Virus record (IMG/VR): IMGVR_UViG_3300032893_000111 | Span: 1 to 43,255 of that record | Reading direction: 5' to 3' (one strand) | Length of the DNA stretch: 43,255 nt | From: a virus | Shown here: piece by piece, positions 38,400 through 43,255 of the stretch | Position numbering within the stretch: the stretch's first letter is position 1 | Layout of the letters: every line of letters starts with the position of its first letter | The notes under the pieces: model-generated | Told to the model about the DNA's origin: nothing | Seen by the model: the letters and a program-made list of their open reading frames with translations, nothing else | Database searches by the model: none | Position numbers and translations under genes: made by a program

Positions 38400-39283
38400 G
38401 ACGCACCTCCCGCCGTCGCCGGCGCAGTCTTCTGGTCGGGCGTCGTGTCCTGCAGCTCCTCGCCGGTCGCCTCGCCCTTCGTGAAGGCCCGCACCCACGC
38501 GGTGAAGTTGGGCACCTCGACCTCGCGAAGCGGCGGCATCGACTTCGTCATCATCCAGTCGGGCCCGGACGTCTCGACCCCGAACTGCACGACGCGCCGC
38601 GTCTCGCCCGGCTTCACCTCGACCGTCTTCGTCTGACGGAAGGTCATGCAGACGAGGTTGGACGCGTGCTGCACGCGCGCCGCGAGCTTCCGCATCGGGA
38701 ACATCGGCCCGATGGTACGCCCCTGCACGACGCCGTCGTCGTCCTTGATCTCGCGCTCCTCGCGCTCGGCCAGGAAGAGCACGTGGTAGGGGCAGTCCCG
38801 CACCGCGCGCACGAACGCGTCGAAGCGGTCGGTGAGCAGGTTGCCGTACGGATCCTTCCGCTTCGGCATCCCGTCCTTGTCGACCTGGCCCTGCGTGCCC
38901 ATCGCCTGGATCTCGTCGGAGAGCAGCTTCGCCATGTCGGTCAGCGAGTCGAGCACGATCGTCTGCGGCCACCACTTCGGCCACGTCTGGATCACGGCAC
39001 CCGAGCGATCGGTGATCGTGAAGCCCTTCTCTCCGCCGCGCTCGACGCGGATCGCCGTCCGGATGTTCCGCAGATCCTCCGCGTTCTCGACGAACGCGAT
39101 CTTCGGCACCGGCCGCTTGAGCCGCGTCGCGGCCGCGCGGATGTGGAACACCGCCTGCCTCTCCGTGAGGACGAACAACGGCTCCGGAGCGGTCACCCCC
39201 AGCGACGTCTTCCCGGTTCCCGAAGCGCCGTACGCCAACGCTTTCAGGTAGGTCTGCTCGCTGTCCTGCGTGATGATCTTCAT
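38396..39283 (-). CDS. Sak4-like AAA ATPase recombinase
   Basis: A 295-residue protein from the ATG at 39283, with GAGGAGAGA upstream. Walker A is GASGTGKTS (residues 19-27) and Walker B is PQTIVLDS with Asp112. It has the RecA-fold layout of the AAA_24/Sak4 phage recombinases and is followed by an SSB-like gene, as in other Sak4 phages. It would anneal or exchange single strands together with the SSB. The C-terminus has a strand-rich section (TKTVEVKPGETRRVVQF), then a disordered Pro/Thr tail. Confidence 0.85.
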   Translation of the reverse strand: MKIITQDSEQTYLKALAYGASGTGKTSLGVTAPEPLFVLTERQAVFHIRAAATRLKRPVPKIAFVENAEDLRNIRTAIRVERGGEKGFTITDRSGAVIQTWPKWWPQTIVLDSLTDMAKLLSDEIQAMGTQGQVDKDGMPKRKDPYGNLLTDRFDAFVRAVRDCPYHVLFLAEREEREIKDDDGVVQGRTIGPMFPMRKLAARVQHASNLVCMTFRQTKTVEVKPGETRRVVQFGVETSGPDWMMTKSMPPLREVEVPNFTAWVRAFTKGEATGEELQDTTPDQKTAPATAGGAS

Positions 39284-39469
39284 CTGCTCTCTCCTCGAGC
39301 CCGGCACACCGTGCCGTCTCGCTTCCTTCCCGGCCTACGAGGCCCGGGCACTGCATCCTCTCCGCTGTCTCGCCACCATGGCGGGAACAGCGCGCGGGCG
39401 ACGACGGTGTTCTCGACGCCGCCCGCGAGCCAGCCTTCTAGTGCGGCGCCGCGCGCGCCGCAAGCCCGC
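39284..39469. other. 186-bp gap upstream of the Sak4-like gene
   Basis: No convincing gene. An 11-codon GTGA-coupled frame follows the upstream stop. A G/C hairpin lies at 39329-39348 (CCCGGCC/GGCCCGGG arms with a 4-base loop and one bulge) and a smaller one at 39303-39315 (GGCAC/GTGCC). They may regulate the Sak4-like mRNA. Confidence 0.4.
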
Positions 39470-40027
39470 TCACCACTTGAGCGCGAGCTGCCGCGTCTCC
39501 TCGACCGCCTTGCCCATCGCCTCGAACGCCGCCTTGCGAGCCTTCTTCGCTTCCTTGCGCTCGTCCGCGGAGATGACCTTGGCCTCCTGCCAGTGCTGCC
39601 ACGCCTCGGCGATCGCGTCGCATTTCTCGTGGTACGCGCTCGGCCCGGACGAGACGTCGACGCCGGTCTCGATCGCCTCGACGAGGCTCGCCCACGCCGC
39701 CTTCACGCCCTCGGCCGCCTTCTTGCCGACGTCTGCGAGACGACCTTCGGTCTTCTGGATCTGATCCCAGCGGCGGAGCAGATCCTCGGCGGTCGCCTTC
39801 GCGTCCTCGGCGTTGACGCGCCGCTCGGCAGCGTTCGGCTTCTTGCCCTTCGGGTTCAGAGCCTTCTTGGCATCGGCGAGCGAGACGCGCTTCGCCGGCT
39901 TCGACGCCTTCGTCTTCTTGGCCTTCTTGCTGCCGCCCTTCGCCTTGGCCTTCTTGTTGCTGCCGGCGTGTCCGCCGTGCGTCTTCTCTTCGGCGCGCTT
40001 CGACGCCTCTCCGTCCGTGAGACTCAT
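39470..40027 (-). CDS. 185-residue protein with a lysine-rich N-terminus
   Basis: ATG at 40027 with a GAGAGGAAGG leader. Residues about 20-50 are a Lys/Ala/Ser stretch (NKKAKAKGGSKKAKKTKASK), a probable unstructured DNA-binding arm. The rest is helical (AKATAEDLLRRWDQIQKTEG, KAAWASLVEAIETGVDVSSG, WQHWQEAKVISADERKEAKK). It lies between a nuclease and an ATPase of the recombination set, so a DNA-binding partner is plausible. No family is recognised. Confidence 0.6.
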   Translation of the reverse strand: MSLTDGEASKRAEEKTHGGHAGSNKKAKAKGGSKKAKKTKASKPAKRVSLADAKKALNPKGKKPNAAERRVNAEDAKATAEDLLRRWDQIQKTEGRLADVGKKAAEGVKAAWASLVEAIETGVDVSSGPSAYHEKCDAIAEAWQHWQEAKVISADERKEAKKARKAAFEAMGKAVEETRQLALKW

Positions 40028-40032
40028 GATGA

Positions 40033-41196
40033 TCAGCCTTCCTCTCGATCGTCGACCACCACGAGCTCCGGGTGCCGATGATCCCGAACTTTGTACAGCG
40101 ACCGCGCGTCGCTGTCCATGCGGTCGCCATCCGGGGACGTGCATATCGGCAAGAACTCGCAGCCGCGCCCGTACGCGTAGCAGTGCGTCGTGTTCCGCGT
40201 CGCGCGCCGCGGGTCGCGCTCTGCCTCGCGCATCCGCGCTCCGTCCACGTAGAGGTCTGCCGCGAAGCGCTCGAGCTGCCACGGCTCGCGGTACGTCTCG
40301 AATCGCGCGAAGAAGCGATCCCCCTGCTCCATGAGCGACTGCGAGATCGCGAGCTGCTTCTCGGCAACGTCCGGCTTCGGCGTGACGCCGCGCGCAGCCT
40401 GCGCCGCAAGCGCGGCGCTCCAGGTCGCGTAGTCCGTGTCGCACGCGGCCACGCTCACGGTACCGTTCTGGTTGACCTTCGGCTCTCGCGGCGCCGCACG
40501 ACGAGCCACGTGGTAGACGAACCGCCGGCACGTGGCGTTGCGCAGGTCCGGCACGAGGTCGCCGTCGGGCGGCCGGATTGCCCCGCGCTTCAGCAGCTCG
40601 CGCACCGCGAGGATGTACTTCGTCGCCTGCTCGTCGACGTCTGCCTTCCGCTCGATGTCGAGCATCGCGGCCGTGGTCGCCTTCGTCTTCCGGTCGACGA
40701 CGACGACGTCGCCGTGAGCGCGATCGAAGTAGACGCGATCCAGCCGACCCGTGCCGTAGAGAGGGCCACCGCGACCGTCGACGCGCGGGATCGGCACCAC
40801 GAAGACCTCTTCGACGAGCAGCGGGACCAGGTTCTCGCGTTCCGTGGCCGTGACCTCCGCGTAGTGGCGGACCATCCACGCGAGACGCTCCTGCGCCAGC
40901 CCTAGGTTCGACGCCTCGTCGAGATCCTCCTCCTCGGGCTCGAGCTCGTCCGCGTGCTGGAGGAGGTACTGCTTCGCGCCGTCGAGGGCCGCATCCAGCC
41001 CGGCGCCCGCATCGAGCAGCTCGCCGCCCACGTGGAAGGCGCTACCGAAGGTGCGCGCGCCGGCCTTCTCCTCGATCGGGGAAAGCCTCTGTACGTACCG
41101 GTAGAGCCAGCGCCGCTCGCAGGCGCGGAACGTCGCGCGCTCCGAGAACGTGATCACGTGACGGTCGTACCCGGGCCCGGTGCGTCCGGTGCTCAT
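40033..41196 (-). CDS. RecB/Cas4-like PD-(D/E)XK nuclease with cysteine cluster
   Basis: A 387-residue protein from an ATG in an ATGA overlap. The nuclease core shows FGSAFHVGGELL (His55), GTGRLDRVYFD (Asp153), VVVVDRKTKA (Asp168, Lys170), and DEQATKYILA (Gln190, Tyr194), the order of RecB-type enzymes. Cys26 (FRACERRW) and the C-terminal Cys339, Cys346 and Cys352 (CYAYGRGCEFLPIC) form the four-cysteine iron-sulfur staple of Cas4/AddB-type nucleases. It is probably a 5'-3' exonuclease that makes ssDNA for the Sak4/SSB pair. Confidence 0.87.
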   Translation of the reverse strand: MSTGRTGPGYDRHVITFSERATFRACERRWLYRYVQRLSPIEEKAGARTFGSAFHVGGELLDAGAGLDAALDGAKQYLLQHADELEPEEEDLDEASNLGLAQERLAWMVRHYAEVTATERENLVPLLVEEVFVVPIPRVDGRGGPLYGTGRLDRVYFDRAHGDVVVVDRKTKATTAAMLDIERKADVDEQATKYILAVRELLKRGAIRPPDGDLVPDLRNATCRRFVYHVARRAAPREPKVNQNGTVSVAACDTDYATWSAALAAQAARGVTPKPDVAEKQLAISQSLMEQGDRFFARFETYREPWQLERFAADLYVDGARMREAERDPRRATRNTTHCYAYGRGCEFLPICTSPDGDRMDSDARSLYKVRDHRHPELVVVDDREEG

Positions 41197-41657
41197 CGGA
41201 GACCGAGCGCGTCGCGAAGCGCCTTGACCATGCTGCCGGACAACGCCTGATCGAGCTGCTCCCTCAGCGAGGCGCGCGCCTTCTCGATCTCCGGCGCGAA
41301 CTCCTTCGCGAGCAGCGCATTGAGCGTTTCCTTCACGCGCTGCGAGATCCACGAGTTGCCGCTGTCGCGGAAGCCGTCCGTCTTCGTGAAGAACTGATCG
41401 AGCACCGCCTCGCGGAAAGTGACCAGCCGAGTCTGCCCGTAGCGGGGACTCGGAGCGGGCACGCCGGCGCGCACGACGGCCTCGATCTCCGCGACGAGGC
41501 GCTCGTCCGCCAGCGACTTGAGCCGTTCGTCGAGAACCTCGGCCACGCGCTGCTCGACGCGCCCACTGAGATCGCCGAGCTTCTCGGCCAGCCTCTCGAC
41601 GACCCACTCCCGGATCCGCTCCTCGTCCCACTCCGAAACGTCGACGATGACCTGCAT
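41193..41657 (-). CDS. 154-residue helical protein paired with the nuclease
   Basis: ATG at 41657, with the GGAGAGGAAGG leader; an earlier in-frame start lies inside low-quality sequence. Contains IREWVVERLAEKLGDLSGRV, then ERLVAEIEAVVRAGVPAPSP, TFREAVLDQFFTKTDGFRDS, and a C-terminal helix (EIEKARASLREQLDQALSGS). It overlaps the nuclease start by 4 nt, so the two are translationally coupled. No family is recognised; a cofactor of the nuclease is one idea. Confidence 0.55.
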   Translation of the reverse strand: MQVIVDVSEWDEERIREWVVERLAEKLGDLSGRVEQRVAEVLDERLKSLADERLVAEIEAVVRAGVPAPSPRYGQTRLVTFREAVLDQFFTKTDGFRDSGNSWISQRVKETLNALLAKEFAPEIEKARASLREQLDQALSGSMVKALRDALGLR

Positions 41658-41721
41658 GCTTGCCTTCCTCTCCGCCAGCTTGCACCGGCACTCCACGGTG
41701 TGCGGCCCGCGCGCACCGGCG

Positions 41722-41866
41722 TCAAGCGTCGTCGTGCTTGGGCAGCTTCACCCCGAGCGCGACGCCCACCGCGCGACCGTCCTGGTACTTCTCCCGCGGG
41801 TCGACGCTCGCCGCCTGGCAGAACTTCTGCGGGCCGCCCGTCGCCGTACACCGCGATCCAGCTCAC
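41722..41866 (-). pseudogene. Small gene apparently split by a +1 frame change
   Basis: A GTG at 41866, coupled by GTGA to the ASCH gene stop, begins VSWIAVYGDG. A shift by one base near 41830 continues as GPQKFCQAASVDPREKYQDG then RAVGVALGVKLPKHDDA and TGA at 41722. Neither frame alone gives a sensible protein, and the combined length of 145 nt is not a multiple of three. A single extra base (mutation, assembly error or a frameshift) is the simplest reading. The product would be about 47 residues. Confidence 0.45.
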
Positions 41867-42282
41867 CACGGCCCCGCCTGCCGCGCGATCTCGCGCTCGA
41901 CGTCTTGGGGCACGTGCCACAGCGAGAGTCGCCCCTTGCACGGCACCGGCCGCGCGAGCACGGCGACCAGCTCGAGCACCCAGCCGAAGTTCCGGTCCGC
42001 GATGTGGAACCAGCGCCACTGGTCGGCGGGGAGCTGCACCGCGCGCGTCACGTGGCCGAGCACGCGCACGAGAGCGACGACGCCCTGCGGCGACTCGTGC
42101 GGCGCGGGCGGCTTCCAGCCGGGGATGACGTGCGGGCGTTCGTAGTTCGCGCCCGCGTGAAGCGCGATGACCGATCCGACGATCGCCTCCGGCGGCTTCC
42201 ACGTGCGGTTTTCGACGCGCTTCCCTCCGGAGACGACGGCGTCGCTCCAGGGACGGATCACGGTGACGGCGCGGAGCGTCAC
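41863..42282 (-). CDS. ASCH-domain protein
   Basis: A 139-residue protein from a GTG overlapping the upstream stop. The N-terminal segment VTLRAVTVIRPWSDAVVSGG then KRVENRTWKPP is the ASCH signature (PW..., G-K-x-E-x-R-x-W). ASCH proteins bind nucleic acid, and some act in RNA processing. The rest has strands (SVIALHAGANYERPHVIPG, VVALVRVLGHVTRAVQLP) and a C-terminal helix. It is likely an accessory RNA- or nucleotide-binding protein. Confidence 0.8.
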   Translation of the reverse strand: MTLRAVTVIRPWSDAVVSGGKRVENRTWKPPEAIVGSVIALHAGANYERPHVIPGWKPPAPHESPQGVVALVRVLGHVTRAVQLPADQWRWFHIADRNFGWVLELVAVLARPVPCKGRLSLWHVPQDVEREIARQAGPW

Positions 42283-42497
42283 GGCGTCACCATCGCGCGG
42301 ATGCGCATGGCGCACTCGTTGGCCAGATCGTCGGGTTGCTGGCTTACTGCGTCGCACTCGCCGGCGGCCCGCTCGAATGCCTCGCGCTTCGCGGCGCCGA
42401 CGAGGGCGGCCAACGCGACGCCGGCCTCGGCGGGAGTACCGAATCGGCACGCCGTGTAGGCGCGCTCGACAGCGGCGACCGTCTTGGGCGCGCTCAC
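42279..42497 (-). CDS. 72-residue protein related to its upstream neighbour
   Basis: GTG in a GTGA overlap. The C-terminal half, ALVGAAKREAFERAAGECDA then NECAMRIRAMVTP, resembles the C-terminal half of the product encoded at 42494-42820 (ALIAAAKREAFEEAACEAAP ... IRALAAKVTP). The two look like a tandem duplication of a small phage accessory gene. Function unknown. Confidence 0.55.
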   Translation of the reverse strand: MSAPKTVAAVERAYTACRFGTPAEAGVALAALVGAAKREAFERAAGECDAVSQQPDDLANECAMRIRAMVTP

Positions 42498-42820
42498 GGC
42501 GTCACCTTCGCGGCGAGGGCGCGGATGTCGAGGGCGGCGGCGCGACGACCGTCTGCGAACAAGCGCTCGCCGTCGCTCAACCCGTCCGTGTCGGGCGCGG
42601 CCTCGCACGCCGCCTCCTCGAACGCCTCCCGCTTCGCGGCGGCGATGAGGGCGTCGAGCGCCTGGTAGCGCCACGCGCATACCGCGCGGCCTCCGCCGGG
42701 CACGTCGCACGGTTCGCCGCAGCGGTCGCACACGCAGTCCTCGTCGGGGCGACAGTCGACCGGCTCCGATACCCACGCATCGAACGCCGCCCGCGCCTCC
42801 GCCACCTTGCTCTCGCTCAC
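42494..42820 (-). CDS. 108-residue protein with Cys pairs
   Basis: GTG in a GTGA overlap. The N-terminal half has several Cys (VDCRPDEDCVCDRCGEPC) that may bind zinc, and the C-terminal half is helical (RYQALDALIAAAKREAFEEA). The C-terminal half is shared with the next gene. Such AAKREAFE...A proteins are common small phage accessory proteins of unknown function. Confidence 0.6.
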   Translation of the reverse strand: MSESKVAEARAAFDAWVSEPVDCRPDEDCVCDRCGEPCDVPGGGRAVCAWRYQALDALIAAAKREAFEEAACEAAPDTDGLSDGERLFADGRRAAALDIRALAAKVTP

Positions 42821-42921
42821 GACGCCCTCCGCGTGCGGCAGGGGCAGGGCGCGGGCGCGCCGTGCGCGAGGATGTGCAGGAACGTGCGCCCGCACGACTG
42901 GCACCGCAGGAGCACGATCAC
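42817..42921 (-). CDS. 34-residue zinc-ribbon peptide
   Basis: GTG in a GTGA overlap on both sides. VLLRCQSCGRTFLHILAHGA then PCPCRTRRAS gives Cys7/Cys10 and Cys26/Cys28, enough for one zinc knuckle. No family is recognised. Coupling and codon bias support translation. Confidence 0.5.
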   Translation of the reverse strand: MIVLLRCQSCGRTFLHILAHGAPAPCPCRTRRAS

Positions 42922-43052
42922 GACGCGCCCCGCGCGCGGCGCGCCTTCGCGCGATCCATGCGGTCGGCCTCGGCGCGGAGTCGATCGGCTTCCACAAGGA
43001 AGCCCTCGCGCGCGCGGCGCTCCGCTAGCGCCCGCTTCTCGGCGGCCGTCAC
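42918..43052 (-). CDS. 44-residue basic helical peptide
   Basis: GTG in a GTGA overlap. AEKRALAERRAREGFLVEAD then RLRAEADRMDRAKARRARG is an Arg-rich amphipathic helix. Short and possibly DNA- or protein-binding. The start is chosen by the overlap. Confidence 0.45.
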   Translation of the reverse strand: MTAAEKRALAERRAREGFLVEADRLRAEADRMDRAKARRARGAS

Positions 43053-43237
43053 GACGCGCCGCCCGCGAGGAGCTGCGCGAGCACCGCGCCCGCGACGCCG
43101 ACCCACGCCTCGCGCGCGTGCTGCGCGATCGCGAGCGCGTACCGCCCGGCCGCGACGCGGCGCGCCGGATCGCGGTCGCCGATCGCGCTGCGCGCGTAGT
43201 CGCTCGCGACCAGCTCCAGAAGCCGCGCACGCGCCAC
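43049..43237 (-). CDS. 62-residue helical protein, may be 5'-truncated by the window
   Basis: The annotated GTG is at 43237, but the frame stays open to the window edge, so the true start may lie outside. Contains LLELVASDYARSAIGDRDPA and YALAIAQHAREAWVGVAGAV, an Ala-rich helix. No family is recognised. Confidence 0.45.
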   Translation of the reverse strand: MARARLLELVASDYARSAIGDRDPARRVAAGRYALAIAQHAREAWVGVAGAVLAQLLAGGAS

Positions 43238-43255
43238 CAGGAGCGCCGCGGGATT

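Noticed and set aside
37623-39356. A 577-codon minus-strand frame running through the Sak4-like gene into the SSB-like gene
   Set aside because: Its first part is an Arg/Ala-rich out-of-frame reading of the Sak4-like gene. The real SSB-like start is the GTG at 38399 in a GTGA overlap.
39470-39472. An 11-codon frame starting in the GTGA at the end of the Lys-rich gene
   Set aside because: Too short, no downstream gene coupled to it, and composition only Ala/Arg; kept as a note in the gap entry.
40033-41196. Cas4 of a CRISPR adaptation module
   Set aside because: The cysteine staple and nuclease motifs fit Cas4-like enzymes, but no cas1 or cas2 or array is present; the neighbours are phage recombination genes.

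Overview
The window is a stretch of a tailed-bacteriophage genome (free phage or prophage) with very high G+C. It carries a complete head-assembly set plus a contractile tail sheath and tube, so the particle should be a myovirus. No ribosomal RNA, tRNA, integrase or obvious bacterial housekeeping gene was seen. GTG starts and 4-nt GTGA/ATGA stop-start overlaps are the rule, and third codon positions are strongly G/C, which points to a high-GC bacterial host. The host cannot be named from the sequence. Almost every gene lies on the minus strand, so transcription runs from high to low coordinates. The window cuts through the tape-measure gene at the low end and possibly through a small gene at the high end.

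In transcription order: (1) about 43.2-39.5 kb, tiny accessory genes, an ASCH-domain protein, a small gene that appears frame-disrupted, and a RecB/Cas4-like nuclease. (2) 39.3-36 kb, a compact replication and recombination set: Sak4-like ATPase, SSB-like protein with an acidic DDDIPW tail, a replication-initiation-like protein and a RuvC-like resolvase. (3) 36-31 kb, small unknown genes, a Gp37/Gp68-family radical-SAM-like protein and a DUF968-like HNH protein. (4) 30.9-27.7 kb, the packaging genes terS and terL with four small genes between them. (5) 27.6-19.7 kb, a PAPS-reductase-family enzyme, a membrane protein with an internal lipobox, a papain-like (C1A) cysteine protease, the portal and a MuF-like head morphogenesis protein.

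At 18.56-19.74 kb four small genes run on the opposite (plus) strand. They leave a 207-bp divergent intergenic region that carries two 21-bp direct repeats flanking a cluster of GTAAC/GTTAC boxes. This is the strongest regulatory candidate in the window. At 18.35-15.1 kb come many small overlapping minus-strand genes: Cys-rich proteins, a lipoprotein, a 31-residue membrane microprotein, an adenine-methyltransferase-like gene, and an 18-codon remnant carrying motif I of a C5 cytosine methyltransferase.

From 15.1 kb down to the low end lies the virion module: minor structural proteins, scaffold, a cUUCGg-loop terminator, major capsid protein, head-tail connector genes, tail sheath, tail tube, tail-assembly chaperones joined by a canonical GGGAAAA -1 frameshift site, a fibre-like repeat protein, and the tape measure. 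Three HNH homing-type endonucleases interrupt this module. Two kinds of start-proximal leader can be seen: a purine-rich GGAAAGGAA/GGAGAGGAA leader in the right half, and a GTAGGCTC element before several structural genes that lack a normal Shine-Dalgarno. These are all readings by eye; no database search was run.
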